Positions 17,367 through 26,052 of a DNA stretch of 64,000 nt are shown here, one piece after another (within the stretch, counting starts at the first letter, position 1; every line of letters begins with the position of its first letter). A program made the translations under genes and the position numbers. Below the pieces are notes generated by a model. The model was not told the DNA's origin and did not search any database. It saw only the letters and a list, made by a program, of their open reading frames with translations. Source of the stretch: Pseudomonas sp. FP2309 (GTDB lineage Bacteria > Pseudomonadota > Gammaproteobacteria > Pseudomonadales > Pseudomonadaceae); contig NZ_CP117439.1 in NCBI RefSeq assembly GCF_030687575.1, forward strand, positions 4,021,501-4,085,500, given 5' to 3'.

Positions 17367-18878
17367 ATGAATAATAAAAACAACCCAAACAGTATTCGCA
17401 AAATAGAAACCAACGGGGTCGAACAGATCCCGGATCACGAACGCACCGCCAGCCCCAAGGATCTGTTTCGGCTGGTCTTCGGCGGTGCCAACACCTTTGC
17501 CACCGCAGTGCTGGGCTCGTTCCCGGTGCTGTTCGGCTTGTCGTTCCAGGCGGGTGTCTGGGCGATTGTGCTGGGCGTGCTGGTGGGCGCGCTGATCCTG
17601 GCGCCCATGGGCCTGTTCGGACCGATCAACGGCACTAACAACGCCGTGTCTTCCGGTGCGCACTTTGGGGTGCATGGGCGGATCGTCGGTTCGTTTCTGT
17701 CGCTGCTGACGGCGATTGCCTTCTTCTCACTGTCGGTGTGGAGTTCGGGTGATGCACTGGTCGGCGGTGCGAAACGTCTGATTGGCCTGCCGGAAACCGA
17801 CCTGACCCTGGGCCTGGCCTACGCGGTGTTTGCCCTGCTTGTGCTTACGGTGTGCATCTACGGCTTTCGCTTCATGCTGTGGGTCAACCGCATTGCGGTG
17901 TGGGCCGCGAGCCTGCTGTTTCTGCTGGGGATCTTTGCGTTCGCGCCGGCCTTTGACAGCCACTTCGCCGGCAGTGTCGCCATCGGCCAACCCGGCTTTT
18001 GGGCGGCGTTTATCGGCGCGGCGCTGGTCGCCATGAGCAACCCGATTTCCTTCGGTGCGTTCCTCGGTGACTGGTCGCGCTACATCCCGCGCGAGACGCC
18101 GAAAATGCGCATCATGCTGGCCGTGATCGCAGCGCAGATCGCCACTCTGATCCCGTTCCTGTTCGGCCTGGCCACTGCGACCATCGTGGCGATCAAGGCA
18201 CCGGACTACATCGCGGCCAACAACTATGTGGGCGGCCTCTTGGCCGTGGCACCGACCTGGTTCTTCCTGCCGGTGTGCCTGATCGCGGTAATCGGCGGCA
18301 TGTCCACCGGCACCACCGCGCTGTATGGCACGGGGCTGGACATGTCCAGCGTGTTTCCGCGCCTGCTGTCACGGGTCAAGGCCACGCTGCTGATTGGGGT
18401 GATGTCGATTGCCTTCATCTTTATCGGACGTTTCGCCGCCAACCTGGTGCAGAGCGTGTCGACCTTCGCCGTGCTGATCATCACCTGCACCACACCGTGG
18501 ATGGTGATGATGATCATCGGCCTGATCGTGCGTCGCGGCTTCTATTGCCCGGATGACCTGCAGGTGTTCACCCGTGGCGAAACCGGCGGGCGCTACTGGT
18601 TCAGCCATGGCTGGAACTGGCGCGGGCTGGGGGCGTGGATTCCGAGTGCGCTGGTGGGCCTGTGCTTCGTCAACCTGCCGGGGCAGTTCGTCGGGCCGCT
18701 GGGCAACCTGGCCGACGGCATCGATATCAGCCTGCCGGTAACGCTGGGGTTGGCGTCGGTGGTGTACCTGACCTTGCTGCGCTTGTTTCCGGAACCGGCC
18801 TCTGTCTATGGGCCGACTGACCCTCGCAGCCAGTGCAAGGACTCGCTCGCCAAACCGGCGATGCCACACGCCGCCTGA
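17367..18878 (+). CDS. NCS1-family nucleobase/cation symporter (purine-cytosine permease-like)
   Basis: 503 residues with about twelve hydrophobic segments, first at about 33-60 (LFRLVFGGANTFATAVLG). The segment FGPINGTNNAVSSGAHFGV (about 90) and SNPISFGAFLGDWSRYIP (about 225) are typical of the NCS1 purine/cytosine/allantoin permeases. The ATG has GGAG about 9 bases upstream. It lies 21 bases after the NTF2-like gene in the gbu operon, so the likely substrate is a guanidino or ureido compound rather than a base; this is inferred from context. The order gbuA / NTF2 / NCS1 / SSS is as in P. aeruginosa. Confidence 0.87.
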   Translation: MNNKNNPNSIRKIETNGVEQIPDHERTASPKDLFRLVFGGANTFATAVLGSFPVLFGLSFQAGVWAIVLGVLVGALILAPMGLFGPINGTNNAVSSGAHFGVHGRIVGSFLSLLTAIAFFSLSVWSSGDALVGGAKRLIGLPETDLTLGLAYAVFALLVLTVCIYGFRFMLWVNRIAVWAASLLFLLGIFAFAPAFDSHFAGSVAIGQPGFWAAFIGAALVAMSNPISFGAFLGDWSRYIPRETPKMRIMLAVIAAQIATLIPFLFGLATATIVAIKAPDYIAANNYVGGLLAVAPTWFFLPVCLIAVIGGMSTGTTALYGTGLDMSSVFPRLLSRVKATLLIGVMSIAFIFIGRFAANLVQSVSTFAVLIITCTTPWMVMMIIGLIVRRGFYCPDDLQVFTRGETGGRYWFSHGWNWRGLGAWIPSALVGLCFVNLPGQFVGPLGNLADGIDISLPVTLGLASVVYLTLLRLFPEPASVYGPTDPRSQCKDSLAKPAMPHAA

Positions 18879-18911
18879 CCTCATAAAAAAGACAATCGGA
18901 GACACGCCGTC

Positions 18912-20294
18912 ATGGCTTTGGATTTATTCGTCGTACTCATCTACGCCGCCGGCATGCTCGTGCTCGGCTATTACGGCATGCGCCGCGCCAAGACCCACGA
19001 AGACTACCTGGTGGCCGGCCGCAACCTGGGCCCATCGCTGTACATGGGCACCATGGCAGCCACGGTGCTGGGCGGCGCGTCCACCGTCGGCACCGTGCGC
19101 CTGGGCTATGTGCACGGTATCTCCGGCTTCTGGCTGTGTGCCGCGCTGGGTGCCGGGATCATCGCGCTGAACCTGTTCCTGGCCAAGCCGCTGCTCAAGC
19201 TGAAGATTTTCACCGTCACCCAGGTGCTGGAAAAACGCTACAACCCCATGGCCCGACAGGCCAGCGCGGTGATTATGCTGGCCTACGCGCTGATGATCGG
19301 CGTGACCTCGATCCTCGCCATCGGCACCGTGCTGCAAGTGTTGTTCGGTCTGCCGTTCTGGGTCTCGGTGTTGCTCGGTGGTGGTGTGGTGGTGGTCTAC
19401 TCGACCATCGGCGGCATGTGGTCGCTGACGCTGACCGACATCGTGCAGTTCGTGATAAAGACCGTCGGTCTGATGTTTATCCTGCTGCCGATCTGCCTGT
19501 ACCGCGTCGGCGGCTGGGATGAACTGGTGGCCAAGCTGCCGGCATCGAGCTTCAACTTTACGGCAATCGGCTGGGACACGATCATTACCTACTTCATGAT
19601 CTACTTTTTCGGCATCCTGATCGGCCAGGACATCTGGCAGCGGGTGTTCACCGCCCGCGACGAAAAAGTCGCCAAGTACGCAGGCTCCTTCGCCGGCTTC
19701 TACTGCATCCTCTACGGCCTGGCTTGTGCCCTGATCGGCATGGCGGCACATGTACTGATTCCGGACCTGGATAACGTCAACAACGCGTTTGCCGCCATCG
19801 TCAAACTGTCGCTGCCCGATGGCATTCGTGGCCTGGTGATCGCGGCCGCACTGGCGGCGATGATGTCCACCGCCAGCGCCGGTTTGCTGGCGGCCTCCAC
19901 CGTACTCACCGAAGACCTGCTGCCGCGTTTGCGCGGCGGTAAACAGTCGAGCCTGAGCGTCAACCGGCTGTTTACCCTGCTGACCGGCTGCGCCGTGCTG
20001 GGTATCGCGCTGGTGGTGAACGATGTGATCAGCGCCCTGACGTTGGCCTACAACCTGCTGGTGGGCGGCATGCTGATCCCGCTGATCGGGGCGATTTTCT
20101 GGAAGCGTGCAACCACGTCGGGAGCGATCACCTCCATGACGTTGGGCTTTGTGACGGCACTGGTGTTCATGTTCAAGGATGGCTTGGACGCGAACACGCC
20201 GATCTACTACAGCCTGGCGGTGGGGTTGGTGAGCTTTGTGCTGGTGAGTGTGCTGTCGCGCAGGCCGGAGGCGGCGGCGACTCGGGTGGCGTGA
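18912..20294 (+). CDS. Sodium:solute symporter (SSS family) of the gbu locus
   Basis: 460 residues, about 12-13 membrane segments starting at residue 3. SSS marks are the N-terminal YYGMRRAKTHEDYLVAGRNL, a conserved feature of this family, and the Gly-rich core AAALAAMMSTASAGLLAAS (about 312), which carries the sodium-site Ser/Thr residues. GGAG lies about 9 bases before the ATG, and the gap to the NCS1 gene is 33 bases, so it is the last gene of the gbu operon. Two transporters of different families in one operon suggest import of two related substrates or uptake and release. Confidence 0.9.
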   Translation: MALDLFVVLIYAAGMLVLGYYGMRRAKTHEDYLVAGRNLGPSLYMGTMAATVLGGASTVGTVRLGYVHGISGFWLCAALGAGIIALNLFLAKPLLKLKIFTVTQVLEKRYNPMARQASAVIMLAYALMIGVTSILAIGTVLQVLFGLPFWVSVLLGGGVVVVYSTIGGMWSLTLTDIVQFVIKTVGLMFILLPICLYRVGGWDELVAKLPASSFNFTAIGWDTIITYFMIYFFGILIGQDIWQRVFTARDEKVAKYAGSFAGFYCILYGLACALIGMAAHVLIPDLDNVNNAFAAIVKLSLPDGIRGLVIAAALAAMMSTASAGLLAASTVLTEDLLPRLRGGKQSSLSVNRLFTLLTGCAVLGIALVVNDVISALTLAYNLLVGGMLIPLIGAIFWKRATTSGAITSMTLGFVTALVFMFKDGLDANTPIYYSLAVGLVSFVLVSVLSRRPEAAATRVA

Positions 20295-20341
20295 GGCACA
20301 GGAGGATCCCATGGGATGGGATACCAGAGGGGTGCGTTCAA

Positions 20342-20357
20342 CGGCGCGTACGCGCCG
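20342..20357. repeat. Perfect 16-base palindrome downstream of the gbu operon
   Basis: CGGCGCGTACGCGCCG is exactly self-complementary. It lies 48 bases after the symporter stop and about 70 bases beyond the stop of the oppositely oriented 40-residue ORF. It has no T-run, so it is not a classic terminator. It could be a factor-dependent pause, an RNA-stabilising hairpin or a binding site. Confidence 0.6.
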
Positions 20358-20426
20358 AGGTATCACGCACTCCCTTGACGCGCAGACGCGCAAGGCTGCA
20401 ATCGCAGAAGCGCGTCAGGCGTTACC

Positions 20427-20549
20427 TTACCTGCGGCGGGGACGGCGCTGCTCATCATCCGTGCGAATCGGCACAGGTTGCAGCGGTGGCTCGATCAGGC
20501 CCAGCGCTACGCCGAGGTCGTGGAGCCAGTTTTGGATTTTCTCTTTCAT
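20427..20549 (-). CDS. Conserved 40-residue ORF, PA1414-like (sicX-type sRNA locus)
   Basis: 40 residues, reading MKEKIQNWLHDLGVALGLI, then a Pro-rich stretch and an Arg-rich tail. A strong GGGGG ribosome site lies about 8 bases before the ATG at 20549. It closely resembles the product annotated as PA1414 in P. aeruginosa, as I recall it; PA1414 lies a few genes from gbuA there, and its transcript was reported as sicX, a small RNA strongly induced at low oxygen. The first 20 residues form an amphipathic helix. Whether the RNA, the peptide or both matter here cannot be told from sequence. No clean Anr site was found upstream. Confidence 0.65.
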   Translation of the reverse strand: MKEKIQNWLHDLGVALGLIEPPLQPVPIRTDDEQRRPRRR

Positions 20550-20692
20550 GGTTTGCCCCCTTTGAGGGTAATGCTGGTAGGCGCAAGTTCTGTCGCCTTT
20601 TCCTACACTGATAGTAGCCCTAAGTCCTACGTATTGCTTGAACGAAACCACAACGAACTATTACAGAATCCATCCAAATGCTGACGGATCAA

Positions 20693-21586
20693 TCAGGCGA
20701 TGGCCCGTGTGTCTTCGAGCAGCGCAGCCTGGCCGTCTTGCTGCAGTTCTATCCACGCGTTGAGGTTAGCGCCGAGCATACCCTTTCGCCACATCAGCCA
20801 GGTGGTCGCGGTGGCAAATTGCCCTGTCAGCGGATGAACGGACACGCTGCCCCTGCCTGGCAGGCTGTCGAGCATGGATTGGGACATCATCGCCACGCCG
20901 GACCCGGCGATCACACAAGCTAGCATGCCTTGGTACGATTCAATCTCAATCGCCCGGCCCATGGCCACTCGCTCGTTGGAAAACCAGCTTTCCAGGCGTG
21001 CGCGATAGGCGCAACTGCGTCGGAAAGTGAATACCGAGCGTCCGATCACATCCTGAGGACCGCGCACCGGTGGATGATCGGCTTCGCAGATCAGCACCAG
21101 CTTTTCCTCGCATAACTGCACGCCGTCCAGCGTCGCAATGCTCGGTGGACCGTCGACGAATGCTGCATCCAGACGCCCGGTGATCAACCCTTCCAGCAGC
21201 TCACCGCTGGGGGCCGATTGCACCTGCAAGTTCACCATCGGGTAGGCCTTGTGATAACGCGCCAGCAGCTTGGGCAAATGCACCGCGCCGGTGCTGTACA
21301 TGCTGCCCAGCACGAAGTCGCCGGCCGGCTGCCCACCCTGAACCGCACCATGGGCTTCGTCGTGCAGCGCCAGCAGGCGCGTGCTGTAGTCCAGCAACAC
21401 TTTGCCGGCGGGAGACAGCTGCAAGCGCTGGCGCTCGCGCACGAACAGGTCGACACCGAGTTGTTCTTCCATCTGTTTGAGCCGGGTCGACAGGTTGGAC
21501 GGCACGCGATGCAGGCGCTCAGCAGCACGGGTGATGGAGCCCTCTTCCGCCACGGCCTGGAAAATGCGCAATTGACTGAACTCCAT
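20693..21586 (-). CDS. LysR-type transcriptional regulator
   Basis: 297 residues from the ATG at 21586 (MEFSQLRIFQAV), which has TTGGAG seven bases upstream; a TTG four codons earlier lies inside that ribosome site and is not the start. The N-terminal winged helix (GSITRAAERLHRVPSNLSTRLKQME) precedes an effector domain. It diverges from the MFS gene at 21692 across 105 bases, so that gene is the likely target. Such LysR/YbfB-MFS pairs are common in Pseudomonas. The inducer is unknown. Confidence 0.9.
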   Translation of the reverse strand: MEFSQLRIFQAVAEEGSITRAAERLHRVPSNLSTRLKQMEEQLGVDLFVRERQRLQLSPAGKVLLDYSTRLLALHDEAHGAVQGGQPAGDFVLGSMYSTGAVHLPKLLARYHKAYPMVNLQVQSAPSGELLEGLITGRLDAAFVDGPPSIATLDGVQLCEEKLVLICEADHPPVRGPQDVIGRSVFTFRRSCAYRARLESWFSNERVAMGRAIEIESYQGMLACVIAGSGVAMMSQSMLDSLPGRGSVSVHPLTGQFATATTWLMWRKGMLGANLNAWIELQQDGQAALLEDTRAIA

Positions 21587-21691
21587 AGCTTTCTCCAAAA
21601 CTGAACAAGTTAATCACTATTATTCATTTTTACAGAAAGTCAATACGCCTTAGGCTCAAGGTCACTCTTTCCCCTGACAGGACATCTGAAC

Positions 21692-22891
21692 ATGTCACCC
21701 CTGATTAGCCTGGTTGCCAGCGCCGTCGCCCTGATGATGGCCATGGGCATTGGCCGTTTCGCCCTCACGCCGCAACTGCCGCACCTGCTCAGTGAAGGGC
21801 AGATCGACCTGACCGGCGCCGGGCTGATCGCTGCCGCCAATTACCTGGGGTATCTGGTGGGCGCGGTGGATTCGATTTTCGCCCGCTCCCATCACCACGT
21901 GCGCGCACGCTTGTACGGCGGGTTATGGCTGTGCGTGCTGCTGACGCTCGCCTCGTATTGGGCGCACGGCTTCTGGCCGCACCTGCTGCTGCGCTTTGGC
22001 ACCGGCGTTGCCAGCGCCTGGGCGTTGGTGATGATCACCAGTTTGAGCCAACCACTGGCGCTGGCCGCCGGTCGCCCGCGGCTGGGCGCCCTGGTATTTG
22101 CCGGACCAGGGCTGGGGATTCTGTTGACCGGGCTGCTGGCGCTGGGCGCTAACCGACTGGGAAAAGACTCCGCCACCCTGTGGCTGGTGTACGCCGGGGT
22201 GGCGCTGCTGATGCTGCTGGCCATCCTGCCCTTTCTGCCAAAACCGATCGCCTCGATCGCGCATACCGCCTCTACAGAGAACAACGGCAGCATCGTGCAC
22301 TTGTGCTGGATCTATGTGCTGTTCGGACTGGGCTACATCATTCCGGCGACCTTTCTGTCACAGATGGCCAGCGCGCAGTTCAACGGTGCCTGGCAGGCCG
22401 ACCTGTTCTGGCCATGCTTTGGCCTGGCGGCGGCGATTGGCGTAGGCGTGGCGAGCCTGCGCCGCAAGGACCCGAACACCACACGCCGCTGGCTGATGAC
22501 GACGCTATGGCTGCAAGCGGCCGGCGTGTTCGCCTGCCTGCTGGGCAATGGCTGGGGGCTGGCACTGGGGGTGTTGTTATGCGGTGGGCCGTTCCTGGCC
22601 TGCATGCAGTTGGTGATGGCACGTTTGCGCGAAGTGGCGCCACACGGCTACCAGCGCGGCACCGGGCTACTGACCGCCAGCTTTGCCATCGGCCAATTGA
22701 GTGGGCCATTGCTGGCCTCCGTAAGCAGCCATCTAAGCGGCGGCCTGCAACCGGCGCTGGTAATCGCCGGTGCATGCCTGTTACTGGCGGGCGGCGTGCT
22801 GGTCAGCCGGCCACCAGCGGTGTCGGCGCGCGCACCTGCTCACGCCGTGCCAGCACCAGGAAAAACAGCCCTCCCAGGAAGCATCCGGTGA
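21692..22891 (+). CDS. YbfB/YjiJ-family MFS transporter
   Basis: 399 residues with about 12 membrane segments. The start, SLVASAVALMMAMGIGRFALTPQLPHL, is typical of the YbfB/YjiJ branch of the major facilitator superfamily. The substrate is unknown; these are thought to be exporters. It is divergent from a LysR gene that probably controls it. The last ~25 residues (after LVSRPP) are Ala/Pro-rich, do not look like transporter and are encoded by DNA that is also the 3' end of the opposing NCS1 gene: the two genes overlap tail to tail by 89 bases. This suggests a lost original stop codon. Confidence 0.88.
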   Translation: MSPLISLVASAVALMMAMGIGRFALTPQLPHLLSEGQIDLTGAGLIAAANYLGYLVGAVDSIFARSHHHVRARLYGGLWLCVLLTLASYWAHGFWPHLLLRFGTGVASAWALVMITSLSQPLALAAGRPRLGALVFAGPGLGILLTGLLALGANRLGKDSATLWLVYAGVALLMLLAILPFLPKPIASIAHTASTENNGSIVHLCWIYVLFGLGYIIPATFLSQMASAQFNGAWQADLFWPCFGLAAAIGVGVASLRRKDPNTTRRWLMTTLWLQAAGVFACLLGNGWGLALGVLLCGGPFLACMQLVMARLREVAPHGYQRGTGLLTASFAIGQLSGPLLASVSSHLSGGLQPALVIAGACLLLAGGVLVSRPPAVSARAPAHAVPAPGKTALPGSIR

Positions 22892-24245
22892 ACCAGGCAA
22901 AGTTGGCCATGCCCTGCAACGCCGGAGTGAAGGTGATCGCTACACCCACCAGCGTTGCGGGTACCAGCGCTTTGACCGCCGTCCAGTTCACGCCGCCGTC
23001 GAAGTAATAACGTCCGCTCGGGCTGTCATCGAACAGCGCATCCACGTCGATCTTCTGTTTTTTGATCAGGTAGAAATCCACCAGCAGAATCCCGAACAGC
23101 GGCCCGATAAAGGCGGCGAGGATATCCAGGGTGTAGTGGATCATCAGCGGGTTATTGAACAGATTCCATGGGGTGATAAAGATCGAAGCCACGGCGGCAA
23201 TCATCCCCCCGGCGCGCCAGCTGATTTTGCTGGGCGCCACGTTGGCGAAGTCAAACGCCGGTGAAACGAAGTTGGCGACGATGTTGATGCCAATGGTGGC
23301 CGTCACAAAAGCGAAGGCGCCCAGCAGTACGGCCATGTTGTTGTCGATTCGCGATACGGTGGCGATCGGGTCATGGAGCATTTCGCCAAACACCGGCAAG
23401 GTGCCCGAGACGATCACCACGGTGACCAGGGAAAACGCCAGGAAATTCACCGGCAGCCCCCAGAAGTTACCGCGACGTACATCCTGCATGCTGCGGCAAT
23501 AGCGGCTGAAATCACCGAAGTTCAGCGTTGGCCCGGAGAAGTACGACACCACCAGCGCCGTGGCCACGATCACCTGGCCAAACGCTTGCCAGCCAGACAA
23601 GGATTTTTCCGACAGGGTAAAGCTGATATTCGCCCAGCCGGCTTTCCACACGATCCACCCGGCCAGGGCAAACATCACCGCATACACCACCGGCCCCGCC
23701 CAATCGATAAAGCGACGGATGGATTCCATCCCGGCCCAGAACACGGCGGCTTGCAACACCCACAGGCTAAGGAAACCAAACCACCCCAGGTAGGAAAGGC
23801 CGGCGAAATGCGGTTCTGCATACACCGCCATCTGCGGGAAGAAACGCAGCACTACGATGATCAGCGCGCTGGAGGCCAGGTAGGTCTGAATGCCGTACCA
23901 GGCTACCGCGATCAGCCCGCGAATGACGGCGGGGATATTCGCACCAAATACACCAAACGCCAGCCGGCAAATCACCGGATACGGCACTGCGGCTTGCTGA
24001 CTGGGCTTGGCCACCAGGTTGGCGATCAACTGCACGATGCAGATACCGGCGAGCAAGGCGATCAATACCTGCCAACTGGCCAGGCCCAAGGCGAACAGAC
24101 TGGCGGCGAACACGTAGCCGCCGACGCTGTGCACGTCGCTCATCCAGAACGCAAAGATGTTGTACCAGGTCCACTTTTGCGGCAGTGGGCCCAAGTCCTT
24201 GTTGTACAGGCGTGGGCTGTAGCCTTTGGGCAATTGCTCGGTCAT
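22803..24245 (-). CDS. NCS1-family nucleobase:cation symporter (cytosine/hydantoin/allantoin type)
   Basis: 480 residues from the ATG giving MTEQLPKGYSPRLYN, preceded by GAGGAG about 8 bases upstream; in-frame codons further upstream are not family-like. About twelve membrane segments, with NCS1 marks NIFAFWMSDVHSVGGYVFA (about 28), GPTLNFGDFSRYCRS (about 236) and a C-terminal domain near FDDSPSGRYYFDGGVNW. It resembles Pseudomonas transporters linked to pyrimidine or hydantoin breakdown, but no such enzyme gene is next to it, so the substrate is open. Its 3' end overlaps the MFS gene. The upstream region holds several inverted repeats. Confidence 0.9.
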   Translation of the reverse strand: MTEQLPKGYSPRLYNKDLGPLPQKWTWYNIFAFWMSDVHSVGGYVFAASLFALGLASWQVLIALLAGICIVQLIANLVAKPSQQAAVPYPVICRLAFGVFGANIPAVIRGLIAVAWYGIQTYLASSALIIVVLRFFPQMAVYAEPHFAGLSYLGWFGFLSLWVLQAAVFWAGMESIRRFIDWAGPVVYAVMFALAGWIVWKAGWANISFTLSEKSLSGWQAFGQVIVATALVVSYFSGPTLNFGDFSRYCRSMQDVRRGNFWGLPVNFLAFSLVTVVIVSGTLPVFGEMLHDPIATVSRIDNNMAVLLGAFAFVTATIGINIVANFVSPAFDFANVAPSKISWRAGGMIAAVASIFITPWNLFNNPLMIHYTLDILAAFIGPLFGILLVDFYLIKKQKIDVDALFDDSPSGRYYFDGGVNWTAVKALVPATLVGVAITFTPALQGMANFAWFTGCFLGGLFFLVLARREQVRAPTPLVAG

Positions 24246-24306
24246 CGCTTGGCTCCTCGAAATACCGGCCTGCGCTGCCGTGGCGGGTGCATACGGCAGG
24301 CGGCAT

Positions 24307-24386
24307 GGTTTGTATACGAGAGAGTCAGCAGAATACGTGCCAATGGCACACAATCCCCTTGCAACTGCGGCCCAAAGGGGGTTGTG
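24307..24386 (-). promoter_or_regulatory. Upstream region of the NCS1 gene with stacked inverted repeats
   Basis: A stem of twelve pairs, CACAATCCCCTT (24349-24360) with AAGGGGGTTGTG (24375-24386), stands about 105-140 bases before the NCS1 start. It abuts the palindrome GTGCCAATGGCAC (24337-24349). A TTGTATAC word (about 24310-24317) lies nearer the gene. The large stem could end the DUF2177 transcript (no T-run is seen) or belong to the NCS1 leader. The small palindrome has the size of an operator. Confidence 0.45.
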
Positions 24387-24442
24387 ATGATTTAGCTGCT
24401 GGACTGGCGCTCAGCAACGGTGCACAAAAATCCTGTACACAA

Positions 24443-24841
24443 TCAGCGGTGCACCCGTTGTGCACACAGGTAGCCGGCCGTACAGCAAGCGGCAGTCAGG
24501 AACGTACCCCAGGCCATGTCCATCAGCGCCAACTGAGCGGACCAGCCTTGCAGCGTGGCCCAGTTGCTCAAGTCATAGGTGCCGTAGGCCACCAGGCCCA
24601 GCAAGGCCCCCAAACGCGCCGCGCGCTGCCAACTGGCGCTGGGCAATACGACGAACACCACGCATCCGAGGACATACAAGAGATAGAACAGCGTTGCCGG
24701 CAACAGACGGGGCTGATCAAGCATCAGCGGGCCCAGCAGGGATTTGTAGGTCGGCCCCATAAGGACCCCGAGCCAGAGGCCGTCCAGAACCAGGAAGGCG
24801 AGCAAAGTGCCGAGGTAGGCAAACAGCGTTTTCTTGGTCAT
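24443..24841 (-). CDS. DUF2177 family membrane protein
   Basis: 132 residues from the ATG giving MTKKTLFAYLGTLLAFLVLD, with GAGG eight bases upstream; an in-frame start eight codons earlier lacks a ribosome site. Four membrane segments and the family motif DGLWLGV near residue 20, with GLVAYGTYDLSNWAT about residue 80. DUF2177 proteins are inner-membrane proteins of unknown role. The gene stands between the NCS1 transporter and the S1-domain gene, with no obvious functional link. Confidence 0.88.
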   Translation of the reverse strand: MTKKTLFAYLGTLLAFLVLDGLWLGVLMGPTYKSLLGPLMLDQPRLLPATLFYLLYVLGCVVFVVLPSASWQRAARLGALLGLVAYGTYDLSNWATLQGWSAQLALMDMAWGTFLTAACCTAGYLCAQRVHR

Positions 24842-24893
24842 TAAGGCAGCCTCAGTAGACGCCAATGGGCGTCTACAGCAGAACCAAGTGCAC

Positions 24894-25730
24894 TCAGCTT
24901 AGTTCAATGCGATCGGCATGAATCACGATCTGACCTTGCTTGTAGAGCGCACCAATGGCTTTCTTGAAGTTGCCTTTGCTCACGCCGAACAAGTTGCTGA
25001 TCACGGCCGGATCGCTTTTATCGCTCACTGGCAGGCTGCCGTTGTTTTCACGCAACTTGGCGAGGATCTTCGAGTTAAGGCTGGAGGCCGCTTCCTGCCC
25101 CACCGGTTGCAGGCTCAGGCTGATGTTGCCATCGGCGCGGATCTCTTTGATAAAGCCTTTTTCTTCCTTGCCCGGACGCAGGAACTTGAACACTTCGTTC
25201 TTGTGGATCAAACCCCAGTGCTTGTTGTTGATGATCGCTTTGAAGCCCATGTCGGTGGCTTCGGCGACCAGCAGGTCGACTTCCTGGCCGACCTGGTAGT
25301 TGGCCGGGGTCTTGTCCAGGTAACGATCAAGGCGCGCAGTGGCGGTGATGCGCTTGGTGTGTTTGTCGAGGTAGACGTGCACCACGCAATATTCACCGGC
25401 GGTCAACTGACGTTTTTCTTCCGAATACGGCAGCAACAGATCTTTTGGCAAACCCCAATCGAGGAACACGCCAATGCTGTTTACCTCAACCACTTTCAAA
25501 CTGGCAAATTCGCCCACTTGAACTTTGGGTTTTTCGGTGGTGGCGATAAGTTTGTCATCGCTGTCCAGATAAATGAAAACGTTAAGCCAGTCTTCATCTT
25601 CACTGGGAATATCTTTGGGGATATACCGATTAGGCAAGAGGATTTCACCGTCTTGCGCGCCATCGAGGTATAAACCGAAGTGAGTGTGTTTAACCACTTG
25701 TAAGCTGTTGTAGCGCCCGACTAGAGCCAT
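24894..25730 (-). CDS. CvfB/YitL-like S1-domain RNA-binding protein
   Basis: 278 residues from the ATG giving MALVGRYNSLQVV; GAGGG is eight bases upstream. It contains tandem S1-like OB folds (about 5-65, 70-130 and 150-215, with KPKVQVGEFASLKVVEVNSIGVFLDWG split over two of them) and a C-terminal winged helix (SNLFGVSKGNFKKAIGALYKQG), which is the architecture of CvfB (virulence factor B in Staphylococcus). It is cytoplasmic and probably binds single-stranded RNA. Its direct targets in Pseudomonas are unknown. Confidence 0.9.
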   Translation of the reverse strand: MALVGRYNSLQVVKHTHFGLYLDGAQDGEILLPNRYIPKDIPSEDEDWLNVFIYLDSDDKLIATTEKPKVQVGEFASLKVVEVNSIGVFLDWGLPKDLLLPYSEEKRQLTAGEYCVVHVYLDKHTKRITATARLDRYLDKTPANYQVGQEVDLLVAEATDMGFKAIINNKHWGLIHKNEVFKFLRPGKEEKGFIKEIRADGNISLSLQPVGQEAASSLNSKILAKLRENNGSLPVSDKSDPAVISNLFGVSKGNFKKAIGALYKQGQIVIHADRIELS

Positions 25731-26052
25731 TTCCAATACCCTCATTGCGTGGGCGGCATTCTACCCGAGTTGCGCCCGCCACGCGCGCGCACCTTAAAAA
25801 TCGCGGGCTGGCGTGGCGTTTCAGTGGCACGACCCCGCTCGTCCGATCGTTTGGCTGAATCAGGCCACGTCACCAGCAGCGTTTCGCCCCGTGGTTTCGA
25901 GTTAAAACAGCAAGTTAGCGGTTTATTTCATCGATAAACTTTGCCGTTGCACCGGTGTAACACTTATTCACCGGGGATATTTGCCAAGCAATTGTCAAGT
26001 ATTTCCTGTACGATGCCTGGCCAAGTTAATTTTCTACAGGTTAGTGGCCGCC
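25731..26052. other. 322-base gap between the CvfB-like gene and a small basic protein gene
   Basis: The gap holds divergent promoter regions for the flanking genes. I see two small inverted repeats, GTTTAT-TTCATCG-ATAAAC (about 25920-25938) and CCGGTG...CACCGG (about 25953-25975), and AT-rich sequence from 25960 to 26040 that probably carries the rightward promoter. No convincing -35/-10 pair could be fixed and no ORF is credible. Confidence 0.4.

Noticed and set aside
20311..20565. 85-codon rightward frame starting with a perfect AGGAGG site after the symporter gene
   Set aside because: The ribosome site is striking, but most of the frame is antisense to the conserved 40-residue ORF, the product is Arg/Ser-rich without recognisable pattern, and it ignores the palindrome at 20342.
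20684..20697. TTGAT-CCGT-CAGCA as an Anr box for the PA1414-like gene
   Set aside because: Only the first half-site fits; the second half lacks the TCAA core, and it overlaps the end of the LysR gene about 140 bases from the ATG.
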